DNA of 64,000 nucleotides from Actinoplanes regularis (lineage in GTDB: Bacteria; Actinomycetota; Actinomycetes; Mycobacteriales; Micromonosporaceae), in NCBI RefSeq assembly GCF_900188005.1, contig NZ_FZNR01000006.1, positions 62,001 to 126,000 of the forward strand, in the 5' to 3' direction. Position numbers and translations under genes: made by a program. Position 1 is the first letter of the stretch. Each line of letters starts with the position of its first letter. The notes below the pieces were generated by a model. The model was not told where the DNA came from. It saw only the letters and a list, made by a program, of their open reading frames with translations, and ran no database searches. Below are positions 44,175-51,190 of the stretch, one piece after another.

Positions 44175-44807
44175 ATGCCCGACTCCCCTGTGGATCACCC
44201 CACCGCCGAGGACGTACGACGCGTGACGAAGCAGGCCGTCGCGGCCCTGAGCACGGTCCAGGACGAGGACTGGCGGGTGCCGGCCGGCGACCTGTCGTGG
44301 AGCTGCTGGGAGACGGTGGAGCACGTCGCCGACGATCTGTTCTCCTACGCCGGGCAACTCGCCGCCGAGCAGCCGCCCGCCGACGGCTACGTGCCGTGGG
44401 GCTACCGGCGCGCGCGGCCGGACGCGCCCGCGCTCACGATCTTCGTCGATCCGGAGAGCGGCACCGCGGGCCTGTTGCGGGTGCTCGAGGCGTCCGGCGG
44501 GTTGCTGGCGGCGAGCGTCCAGGTCAGCCCGCCGCAACGGCGGGGCTTCCATCCGTACGGTGTCTCCGACGCCGCCGGGTTCGCCGCCATGGGCATCGTC
44601 GAGATCCTGATCCACCTGTACGACGTCGCGCAGACCCTGAAGTTCCCCTGGTCCCCGGAGGCCGGCCTGTGCACCCGGGTCCTCAACCGGATCTTCCCGG
44701 ACGTGCCGGCGGGCGACGATCCATGGCCGGCGCTGCTCTGGGCCACCGGCCGCGTCGAGTTGCCGGGCCGCCCGCGCCGGACCGAGTGGCGCTGGTACGC
44801 GCGGTGA
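44175..44807 (+). CDS. DinB/MDMPI-like helical bundle protein
   Basis: 210 residues. SWSCWETVEHVADDLFSYAGQL and a later EILIHLYDVAQTL place His residues as in the metal site of DinB/mycothiol-dependent maleylpyruvate isomerase-type proteins. Such proteins often act as thiol-dependent transferases; substrate unknown. Its stop is immediately adjacent to the convergent GAF gene. Confidence 0.75.
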   Translation: MPDSPVDHPTAEDVRRVTKQAVAALSTVQDEDWRVPAGDLSWSCWETVEHVADDLFSYAGQLAAEQPPADGYVPWGYRRARPDAPALTIFVDPESGTAGLLRVLEASGGLLAASVQVSPPQRRGFHPYGVSDAAGFAAMGIVEILIHLYDVAQTLKFPWSPEAGLCTRVLNRIFPDVPAGDDPWPALLWATGRVELPGRPRRTEWRWYAR

Positions 44808-45314
44808 TCAGCGGCGATGCCGCAGCAGGGCCGCCATGGCCTCGTCCGCACTGTCGCTGAGCACGGCCAGGTCCACATCGGTGTAGATCCGCCGACGCCG
44901 GTCCACCACGCAGTGTGCCCCGAGCATCACCCCGTCCGGCGTCGCCAGCGGAACGCCCAGGTAACTGCGCAGCCCGGTGGTCGCCAGGAACGGGTTCGCC
45001 GCGTGCGCGGGGTCCGCACCGAAATCGGTGACACAGTACGGCTCACCGTTGAGCACGGTCCGGCTGCACACCGCCCACTCGGCGGGCGCGTCCTGGGCGA
45101 CGGCCTCCCAGTCGCCGAGGCCGTACGCGCCGATGATCCGCTGGGTGTCCGCGTCGAGCACGGAGACGAGCGACACGGGCGTCTCGAGGAGCTTCGCGCT
45201 CCGTTCGGCCACCTCGTCCAGCGTCGCTCGCAGCGAGGCGCCGGACAGGTCGTAGCGGGCCAGTTCCGCCAGCCGGGAGGCTTCGGCCAGACGGTCGTAC
45301 AGGTGGGGCTTCAT
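44808..45314 (-). CDS. Stand-alone GAF-domain protein
   Basis: 168 residues from the ATG at 45314 with GGAGG 5 nt upstream. A single GAF domain: SLVSVLDADTQRIIGAYGL, WAVCSRTVLNGEPYCVTDF, FLATTGLRSYLGVPLATPDGVMLGAHCVVD. No output domain is attached. GAF domains bind small ligands or chromophores; this could be a sensor feeding another protein. Confidence 0.85.
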   Translation of the reverse strand: MKPHLYDRLAEASRLAELARYDLSGASLRATLDEVAERSAKLLETPVSLVSVLDADTQRIIGAYGLGDWEAVAQDAPAEWAVCSRTVLNGEPYCVTDFGADPAHAANPFLATTGLRSYLGVPLATPDGVMLGAHCVVDRRRRIYTDVDLAVLSDSADEAMAALLRHRR

Positions 45315-45640
45315 CGAGCCTCCGTTCCGCCGAACCCGGTGCCGGTCCTCTACAAGAACGATCGGCACCGGGTCCGGACTGCTGAGCGCCGGCCGGCACG
45401 CCCGGTGAACGGGGCGCGGACGTCAGCCGACCAGCAGTCGCGCGCGCCGTGCGCGCAGCCGTCCGGCGCTCAGGCCGGGGCCGTCGCGGAGGCATCCGTC
45501 GGGCGGGCGTCCGTCCGGTCATGGCGAGTAAACCTTCGGTTACCGGGCGACGGGGCGCCGGCCCGCTCCCAGCACGACGGCACGGGACTCGGCTTGTAGC
45601 CCAGCCACGGGGCTCCATCGGTCGTACCAGGGAAGATCTT
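45315..45640. other. Intergenic region with an 11-bp inverted repeat
   Basis: 326 bp between the GAF gene start and the end of the PARG-like gene, both on the minus strand. It holds an 11-bp inverted repeat with an 18-nt loop (45334-45344/45363-45373), 20-59 bp upstream of the GAF start, possibly a leader hairpin or operator. No credible ORF was seen. Confidence 0.5.
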
Positions 45641-46450
45641 TTATCGTCGGTCGATGGCGCCGCGGCCGAAAGCCCGCTCGAACGCCTCCCGGGTGCGGCC
45701 GCCGCGGTCCAGGACGGCGAAGACCACCCGGTCGAACCAGGGGGCGGCCGCGAGGGCCGTGGCGAAGGCGGCGGCGACCTGGTCCGGATCGTTGCCGAAG
45801 ACGCCGCAGCCCCAGGCACCCAGGATCAGCTCGCGGTGGCCGTGCGCGGCGGCGACCCGCAGCACCCGCGCGGCGCGGCGCTCCAGCGTGTCGCCGATCT
45901 CGGGCAGCGACTCCGGCTGGCCGCGGGTGATGGCGGACCGGTTCGGCGCGGCCGAGACCAGGAACGAGACCGGGTGCGGCGCGGGCAGCAGGCGGCCCTT
46001 GTCGTCGCGGAACACCGGCACGGACGGGGCGTAGATGACCCGATCGGTGTAGAGCAGCGAGCGCTCCGCCCGGTGGTGATCGTAGAAGTCGCCGGCCGCG
46101 AGCAGGCACGGATAGAGGGCCGAGCTGCGGGCCAGACTCTCCTCCTGGGCCTGGGCCCCGGTGCGGAAACCGCCGCCGGGATTGCGGGCCGAGGCGAAGT
46201 TCAGCGCCGCCGGGTCGCCGCCGATCCGGCGCGCCGCCCAGAGGGTGGACTCGGCGGTCACCTCGATCACCGGCGGCCCGGCCGCGGGGACGGGCTCGGG
46301 CAGGTCGTCGCCGGGCAGGTGCAGCCGGGTGCCGGCGACCGACCGCGCCACCTGGTCCGCGATCGCCACCCGGCCGTCCGGGCCGTCGTAGTGACCCCGC
46401 TCGGTGATCTCGACCGTCTCCTGGGCGATCGCCCGCAACCTGGCACTCAT
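45641..46450 (-). CDS. Microbial-type PARG (TIGR02452-like macrodomain) protein
   Basis: 269 residues. NFASARNPGGGFRTGAQAQEESLARSS (about 84-110) has the catalytic GGG...QEE signature of poly(ADP-ribose) glycohydrolases, with Glu103/Glu104. AWGCGVFGNDP is the second macrodomain loop. It would hydrolyse ADP-ribose chains or ADP-ribosyl marks in the cytoplasm; bacterial members are found widely, with physiological roles largely unclear. Divergent from the sulfonate importer over 125 bp. Confidence 0.85.
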   Translation of the reverse strand: MSARLRAIAQETVEITERGHYDGPDGRVAIADQVARSVAGTRLHLPGDDLPEPVPAAGPPVIEVTAESTLWAARRIGGDPAALNFASARNPGGGFRTGAQAQEESLARSSALYPCLLAAGDFYDHHRAERSLLYTDRVIYAPSVPVFRDDKGRLLPAPHPVSFLVSAAPNRSAITRGQPESLPEIGDTLERRAARVLRVAAAHGHRELILGAWGCGVFGNDPDQVAAAFATALAAAPWFDRVVFAVLDRGGRTREAFERAFGRGAIDRR

Positions 46451-46575
46451 GGCGATTGATCATGTCGGACACCCGGCCGGGCCGCGACCGGTTTACCCCG
46501 GAGGTGAGCACGGATCGGAGAATTCGCCGCTGCAAATCTAGTTCATCGGTAGGACATATAGGTAAGCTGCGCGGC

Positions 46576-47382
46576 ATGAGCGCCGTTTCACTGGTACTGG
46601 ACGGTGTCGGCAAGGTGTTCAGCGCCGGAGGCCGGCAGCGGGCGGTGCTGTCCGAGGTACGACTGAGCGTCGCCGCCGGCGAGGTGGTGGCCCTGCTCGG
46701 ACCCTCCGGCTGCGGCAAGTCGACGCTGTTGCGGCTGGTCGGCGGGCTGGAGGCGGCGAGCTCCGGAAGCGTGCGGGTGGACGGGCGTGAGGTGCGCGGC
46801 ATCGAGCCCCGGTGCGCGGTGGTGTTCCAGGAACCGCGCCTGCTGCCCTGGCGCACGCTCGAGCGCAACGTCGCCTACGGACTGCCCCGCCGACGACGGC
46901 GCGGAGCGGTCGAGAAGCAGGCCCGGGCGGAGGTACGGCACTGGCTCTCCGTCGTCGGGCTGGCGGAGTTCGCCCGGCACCGGCCACGACAGGTCTCCGG
47001 CGGCATGGCACAACGCGCGGCGCTGGCCCGCGCCCTGGCCCGGCGGCCGGGAGTGCTGCTGCTGGACGAACCGTTCGCGGCCCTGGACGCCCTGACCCGC
47101 CTGCGGATGCAGGACCTGCTGGCCGAGGTGCAGCGCGCGGAGGGCACGACCGTGCTCCTGGTGACCCACGACGTCGACGAGGCGCTGCACCTGGCGGACC
47201 GGGTCGTCCTGCTCGGCGCCGGGGAATCCGCACCGGACGGCGCGGCCACGGTCCGGTCGATCGTCGAGGTGCCCGGAACCCGGCCCCGCGACCGGGGTGA
47301 CGCGGAACTGGCGGCGCTGCGGGTGCGGCTCCTGGCCGAGCTCGGCGTGCACACCCCGGCGGCAGCGCCGGCCCACCCCTGA
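46576..47382 (+). CDS. ssuB: Sulfonate/nitrate-type ABC transporter ATPase
   Basis: 268 residues. Walker A GPSGCGKST (42-50), Q-loop VVFQEPRLLPWRTLERNV, signature VSGGMAQRAALARAL, Walker B LLLDEPFAALD and H-loop THDVDEA. The LLPW sequence after the Q-loop is characteristic of the SsuB/TauB/NtrD branch. With the two following genes it forms a complete importer. There is no ribosome site close to the ATG at 46576; a TATAGG near 46556-46561 suggests a very short leader. Confidence 0.85.
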   Translation: MSAVSLVLDGVGKVFSAGGRQRAVLSEVRLSVAAGEVVALLGPSGCGKSTLLRLVGGLEAASSGSVRVDGREVRGIEPRCAVVFQEPRLLPWRTLERNVAYGLPRRRRRGAVEKQARAEVRHWLSVVGLAEFARHRPRQVSGGMAQRAALARALARRPGVLLLDEPFAALDALTRLRMQDLLAEVQRAEGTTVLLVTHDVDEALHLADRVVLLGAGESAPDGAATVRSIVEVPGTRPRDRGDAELAALRVRLLAELGVHTPAAAPAHP

Positions 47383-47400
47383 CGAGAGGAGACCGAACCG

Positions 47401-48390
47401 ATGAGGATCACGCGCACGCTGGTCGCGGTGGCGACGGCGGCCACGCTGCTGACCGGATGTGTCGAGGGCGAGGACGCGGCCGACGGCGCCGGCACGCGGA
47501 GCACCACGCTGCGGCTCGATTACGCCTACTACAACCCGCTCAGCCTGGTGGTGCGCGAGCAGAAGTGGCTGGAGAACGACCAGCATCTCACGGTGAGCTG
47601 GCAGCTCTCGGCGGGCAGCAACAAGGCGAACGAGGCGCTGCGCGCGGACGCCATCGACATCGGCTCGACGGCCGGCGCGGCGGCGCTGGTGGCCCGGGCG
47701 AACGGCGCGCCGATCAAGACGATCGAGGTCTTCAGCCAGCCGGAGTGGGCCGCCGTGGTGGTCCCGAAGGGTTCCGCGATCACCGACGTCAAGGGGCTCA
47801 AGGGGCGGAAGGTCGCGGCCACCAAGGGCACCGACCCGTACTTCTTCCTGCTCCAGGCGCTGGACCAGGCCGGACTGAAGCCGAGCGACGTGACCGTGGT
47901 CAACCTCCAGCACGCGGATGGCAAGGCCGCTCTGGAGCGCGGGAACGTGGACGCCTGGGCCGGACTCGACCCGCTGATGGCGACGTCCGAGCAGGAGGCC
48001 GGCTCGAAGCTGATCTACCGGAACGTGGCGTTCAACTCCTACGGCGTCCTCAACGCACGGGAGGCGTTCCTGACCGAGCACCCGGACCTGGCGCAGGCGG
48101 TGGTGAACGCGTACGAGAAGGCCCGCCAGTGGATCAAGGACAACCCGGACGAGGCGGTACGGCTGTACGCGCGGGAGGCGAAGATCTCGGAACCGATCGC
48201 GAAGGCGGTGCTCGACGAGCGTACGAGACTCGACGTCGATCCCGTCCCCGGCGCCGCGCAGCGCGCCGTCCTCGAGAAGATCGTCCCGGTGCTGGTCGCG
48301 GACGCCAACGTCAAGTCGCCGGAGAGCGCGCGCGACGCCCTCGACACGCTGTTCGAGCCGAAGTACGCCACCGCCCGGAGTTCGCAGTGA
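47401..48390 (+). CDS. ssuA: Aliphatic sulfonate-type binding lipoprotein
   Basis: 329 residues. Lipobox LLTGCVEG. LDYAYYNPLSLVVREQKWLE and DIGSTAGAAALVARANGAPIK, with LKGRKVAATKGTDPYFFLLQAL, match the SsuA/NrtA/TauA binding-protein family. The ligand (alkanesulfonate, taurine or another small acid) is not fixed by sequence. GAGAGGAG precedes the ATG; the stop overlaps the permease GTG (GTGA). Confidence 0.85.
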   Translation: MRITRTLVAVATAATLLTGCVEGEDAADGAGTRSTTLRLDYAYYNPLSLVVREQKWLENDQHLTVSWQLSAGSNKANEALRADAIDIGSTAGAAALVARANGAPIKTIEVFSQPEWAAVVVPKGSAITDVKGLKGRKVAATKGTDPYFFLLQALDQAGLKPSDVTVVNLQHADGKAALERGNVDAWAGLDPLMATSEQEAGSKLIYRNVAFNSYGVLNAREAFLTEHPDLAQAVVNAYEKARQWIKDNPDEAVRLYAREAKISEPIAKAVLDERTRLDVDPVPGAAQRAVLEKIVPVLVADANVKSPESARDALDTLFEPKYATARSSQ

Positions 48391-49145
48391 CCCTGGTCCA
48401 GGCCCGGCGCGCCGGCGCCGGACTGGTCCTGCCGGTTCTGCTGCTCGCCGGCTGGCAGTGGATCGCGGCGGCCGGGGTCTTCTCCGCGGCGCAGCTCCCG
48501 CCGCCGGGTGAGGTGCTGGACGCGCTCGGTGAGCTGCTGAGGCGTGGCGAGCTCTGGCACCACCTGGCGATCAGCACGCAGCGGGTGCTGATCGGCTTCG
48601 CCGCCGGTTCCGCGCTCGGCCTGACGCTGGGCGGTCTGGTCGGCCTCTCCCGGTGGGCGAGCACCGTCCTCTCCCCCACCGTGCAGGCGATCCGCGCGGT
48701 GCCGTCGCTGGCCTGGGTGCCGTTGCTGCTGCTCTGGCTCGGGATCGGGGAGACCCCGAAGATCGTGCTGGTGGCGATCGGCGCGTTCTTCCCGGTCTAC
48801 ACCACGGTGTCGGCGGCGCTCGCGCACACCGATCCGCACCTGGTCGAGGTCGGCCGGGCGTACGGAAGATCCGGCGTCAGCCTGCTCGCCTCGATCCTGT
48901 TCCCGGCCGCCACCCCGGCGATCCTCTCCGGACTGCGGCTCGGCCTGGCCCAGGGCTGGCTGTTCCTGGTCGCCGCCGAGCTGATCGCCTCCTCGATGGG
49001 GCTCGGCTTCCTGCTGATCGACAGCCAGAACACCGGCCGGACCGACGTCATGCTCCTGGCGATCATCCTGCTCGCGCTGCTCGGCAAGCTCACCGACACC
49101 GTTCTCGGCCTGGCCGAGCGGCGTCTCGCGGCGACGTCCCGATGA
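48387..49145 (+). CDS. ssuC: Sulfonate-type ABC transporter permease
   Basis: 252 residues from the GTG at 48387. Six membrane helices; IGFAAGSALGLTLGGLVGLS and the EAA loop LVEVGRAYGRSGVSLLASI are typical of SsuC/TauC. No ssuD-like monooxygenase is in the operon. Confidence 0.85.
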   Translation: MTLVQARRAGAGLVLPVLLLAGWQWIAAAGVFSAAQLPPPGEVLDALGELLRRGELWHHLAISTQRVLIGFAAGSALGLTLGGLVGLSRWASTVLSPTVQAIRAVPSLAWVPLLLLWLGIGETPKIVLVAIGAFFPVYTTVSAALAHTDPHLVEVGRAYGRSGVSLLASILFPAATPAILSGLRLGLAQGWLFLVAAELIASSMGLGFLLIDSQNTGRTDVMLLAIILLALLGKLTDTVLGLAERRLAATSR

Positions 49146-49149
49146 GAAG

Positions 49150-49190
49150 TCCCGGGTGCTGCCTCCCCCATACCGAGGCAGCACCCGGGA
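49150..49190 (+). terminator. Terminator of the ssu-type operon
   Basis: Perfect 16-bp stem (49150-49165/49175-49190) with a 9-nt loop, 4 bp after the permease stop. Confidence 0.88.
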
Positions 49191-49201
49191 CCCTCGTGGG
49201 A

Positions 49202-49231
49202 GGACCGTCCGGGGGCATCTCCGGACGGTCC
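49202..49231 (-). terminator. Terminator of the convergent flavoprotein gene
   Basis: Perfect 11-bp stem (49202-49212/49221-49231) with an 8-nt loop, 5 bp after the stop of the minus-strand gene. Confidence 0.75.
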
Positions 49232-49236
49232 CCGTC

Positions 49237-50580
49237 CTATCCGGCCAGCCGGAACCGTTCCGCGTGCACCTGGCGGGACGGCACCCGCAGCCGGCGCAGG
49301 CTGTCCAGCACGGCCGTGGTCATGGCGTCCGGGCCGCAGACGTACACGTCCCGGGCGGTGATGTCGGGGACCAGGGCGAGCAGCCGCTCCGGCCCCAACG
49401 GCTGGTAGCCGCTCGCGGTGCGACCGGTGAGCACGTGCAGCCGCGCCTTGCGGGCCTCCGCGAGGTTGCGCAACTCCCCCAGCAGGACGGCGTCCGCAGC
49501 GTCCCGCACCCGGTAGAGGACGACCAGGTGGCCGGTCAGATCGGGGTCCTCGAGCAACGCCCGGATCGGGGTCACCCCGATCCCGCCGCCGATCAGCACC
49601 GTCGCGCCACGGGTCCGGTGCGCCGACGTGAACGCGCCGTACGGCCCCTCCGCGTACACCTTCGCGCCGATCGGAAGGTCCCGCAACCCGGCGCTGGTCG
49701 ACCCGATCCCCTTCGCGGTGAGCCGCAGCGAGCGGCCGTTCGGCGCGGCGGACAGGGAGAACGGGTTGACCTGCCACCAGCCGTTGTGGCCGGGGAACCG
49801 CCAGAGGAAGAACTGACCCGCCCGGGCCGGCAGGCGGTCCAGTTCCCGGCCGGTGATGTGCACCGACACGGTGTCGGTGGCCTCCTCGACGACCGCGGCC
49901 ACCCGCAGCCGGTGCCGCGAGTTACGGATCAGCGGCACCACCAGGCGGCCGGCGATCAGGGCGCCGAGGGCGAACGCCCACAACCCCCACCAGTACACCT
50001 GGGTGACCAGGTTGACCTTGAACGCGCTGCCCTCGTAGACCTGGTGCAGCACGCCGAGCAGGACGACCACGTAGAGCAGCAGGTGGACGGCGTGCCAGGC
50101 CTCGTACGAGAGCCGCCGCCGGGCCGCCCGGACGGACAGCCCGACGATCACCACGATCAGGACGACCGCGATCATGCCGAGCAGGACCGGAAGCTGCTTC
50201 GCGAGGCTCACGGTCGTGGCGAAGAACGAGACCTGATCCAGCCTCGAGAAGCCGAGCAGCACGAACGCGGGGTGCGCCAGGGCCAGCCAGAAGATCGCCA
50301 TGCCGGTCCAGCGGTGCCAGACGGTGAGACGGTCCATGCCGTACGCCCGATCGACGACCGGCAGCCGGGCCACGAGCAGCAGTTGGAGGGCCATCACGAG
50401 GGCGAGGTACAGACCGAGGAAACGGCCGATCGTGCCGAGAAGGTTCTTCCCGGGGCCGGCGGCGATGAACATCAACTGAACGGCGACGAGATTGAAGGCG
50501 ATGAACGCGATGATCGCGACGCGCGCGACCTGGACGTTGCGACGGAAGGTTAGGGCTCGAGGCTGGGTCACGACGGTCAT
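49237..50580 (-). CDS. Ferric-reductase-like transmembrane flavoprotein
   Basis: 447 residues. Six membrane helices with haem-ligand candidates (His in VWHRWTGMAIFWLALAHPAF and in EAWHAVHLLLYVVVLLGVLHQ) form the ferric-reductase-like b-type cytochrome domain. The FAD domain has QFFLWRFPG and NPFSLSAAPNG; the NAD(P)H domain has VLIGGGIGVTPIRALLED and VYVCGPDAMT. It moves electrons from NAD(P)H across the membrane, for example to ferric iron or another acceptor. Confidence 0.88.
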   Translation of the reverse strand: MTVVTQPRALTFRRNVQVARVAIIAFIAFNLVAVQLMFIAAGPGKNLLGTIGRFLGLYLALVMALQLLLVARLPVVDRAYGMDRLTVWHRWTGMAIFWLALAHPAFVLLGFSRLDQVSFFATTVSLAKQLPVLLGMIAVVLIVVIVGLSVRAARRRLSYEAWHAVHLLLYVVVLLGVLHQVYEGSAFKVNLVTQVYWWGLWAFALGALIAGRLVVPLIRNSRHRLRVAAVVEEATDTVSVHITGRELDRLPARAGQFFLWRFPGHNGWWQVNPFSLSAAPNGRSLRLTAKGIGSTSAGLRDLPIGAKVYAEGPYGAFTSAHRTRGATVLIGGGIGVTPIRALLEDPDLTGHLVVLYRVRDAADAVLLGELRNLAEARKARLHVLTGRTASGYQPLGPERLLALVPDITARDVYVCGPDAMTTAVLDSLRRLRVPSRQVHAERFRLAG

Positions 50581-50747
50581 CCCGGTCTCCCCCCTGCTGG
50601 GAGCTGCTGTTACCCGGGTGTACCACGACTGCCCCGCCTCGGTTCAACCAGAGCATGGCCGAATTCCAACCGAAGTGTGCCACCGCGCGCCCGCGTCTCG
50701 GCCATCAGACCGATCCGCCGATGGGCGGGATGTGCCGGCGACTCAAG

Positions 50748-50818
50748 AGATCGCAGCCGGATTCGAACCGGCGTATACCGTTTTGCAGACGGTTCCCTGA
50801 CCACTCGGGCATGCGATC
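50748..50818 (-). tRNA. tRNA-Cys (anticodon GCA)
   Basis: 71 nt. All four arms pair: acceptor GATCGCA/TGCGATC, anticodon stem ACCGT/ACGGT with loop CTGCAAA, T arm GCCGG-TTCGAAT-CCGGC. The discriminator is U73, a Cys identity element. No CCA is encoded. Last gene of the three-tRNA cluster, 1 nt after tRNA-Tyr. Confidence 0.92.
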
Positions 50819-50819
50819 G

Positions 50820-50900
50820 TGCGGGCGGCAGGATTCGAACCTGCTCAGCGAAGCACCCGGTTTACAGCCGGGCCCGACTCTCCAGCGTCGGCGCGCCCGC
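50820..50900 (-). tRNA. tRNA-Tyr (anticodon GTA), atypical core
   Basis: 81 nt. Acceptor GCGGGCG/CGCCCGC, anticodon stem CCCGG/CCGGG with loop CTGTAAA, an 11-nt variable arm as expected for a class II Tyr tRNA, T arm GCAGG-TTCGAAT-CCTGC, A73. Position 8 is C instead of the near-universal U and position 14 is not A, so the usual 8-14 tertiary pair is absent. No CCA encoded. Confidence 0.85.
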
Positions 50901-50922
50901 GCGGCGTGTCAGCCACGCTTCG

Positions 50923-50996
50923 TGCCCTCGGCGCGATTCGAACGCGCACCACTGGCGTCCTCAACGCCAGGCCTCTGCCAGTTGGGCTACGAGGGC
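50923..50996 (-). tRNA. tRNA with Leu anticodon GAG but short (class I) variable loop
   Basis: 74 nt. Acceptor GCCCTCG/CGAGGGC, D arm GCC/GGC, anticodon stem TGGCG/CGCCA with loop TTGAGGA, variable loop of 5 nt (GTGGT), T arm GCGCG-TTCGAAT-CGCGC, A73. U8 and A14 are present. Bacterial Leu tRNAs normally have a long variable arm, so the charged amino acid needs testing. First tRNA of the cluster, 21 nt after the attenuator's T-run. No CCA encoded. Confidence 0.8.
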
Positions 50997-51017
50997 TCGT
51001 TCCACTTCTCGGGGAAC

Positions 51018-51053
51018 AAAAAAGCCGCCTTTCCCGGACGGGGGAACGGCGGC
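51018..51053 (-). terminator. Attenuator: intrinsic terminator between leader ORF and tRNA genes
   Basis: On the minus strand: GCCGCC-G-TTCCC (51053-51042), 6-nt loop, GGGAA-A-GGCGGC (51035-51024), then six T (51023-51018). It is one of the few hairpins with a true U-run in this window. Its 5' arm is also complementary to leader codons 12-14: CGGTGGCGC (51079-51087) pairs with GCGCCGCCG (51047-51055), 9 bp with one G-U, which would stop the terminator from forming. Confidence 0.85.
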
Positions 51054-51072
51054 GCTGAATGCACGAGCGGTC

Positions 51073-51120
51073 TCAGCCGCGCCACCGGTCCGGGGCGAGA
51101 TAGAGGTACGTACACAGCAT
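51073..51120 (-). CDS. 15-residue leader peptide MLCTYLYLAPDRWRG
   Basis: ATG CTG TGT ACG TAC CTC TAT CTC GCC CCG GAC CGG TGG CGC GGC TGA, with AGGGAG 9 nt upstream. Codons 3-8 include Cys (TGT), Tyr (TAC, TAT) and Leu (CTC twice): the codons read by the three tRNAs that follow. TGT and TAT are uncommon in GC-rich genes. The stop lies 19 nt before the terminator stem. A ribosome stalled at codons 3-8 would leave codons 12-14 free for the antiterminator; one reaching the stop would cover them. Confidence 0.78.
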   Translation of the reverse strand: MLCTYLYLAPDRWRG

Positions 51121-51156
51121 GATCGTGATCTCCCTGATCGTTCGAAGCTGTGCCTG

Positions 51157-51185
51157 AACCTATTCGGCCCACCCCGGACCGGCAA
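51157..51185 (-). promoter_or_regulatory. Promoter of the leader/tRNA unit
   Basis: Minus strand TTGCCG (51180-51185), 17-bp spacer, TAGGTT (51157-51162). Transcription would start near 51150, leaving a leader of about 30 nt before the ATG. It lies just after the stop of the gene at 51191. Confidence 0.65.
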
Positions 51186-51190
51186 CGTAT

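Noticed and set aside
45334..45373. Terminator of the GAF gene
   Set aside because: It lies upstream of the GAF start, not after its stop, has an 18-nt loop and no U-run; kept only as a possible leader hairpin.
46540..46576. Riboswitch upstream of the sulfonate-type importer
   Set aside because: The region before the ATG is too short and shows no conserved riboswitch helix.
50610..50804. Small minus-strand frame downstream of and across tRNA-Cys
   Set aside because: Overlaps the tRNA gene and shows no coding features.
50987..51172. 61-codon frame on the minus strand overlapping the leader and tRNA start
   Set aside because: It runs into tRNA-Leu and the terminator; the 15-codon leader ORF in another frame has a ribosome site and fits the attenuator.
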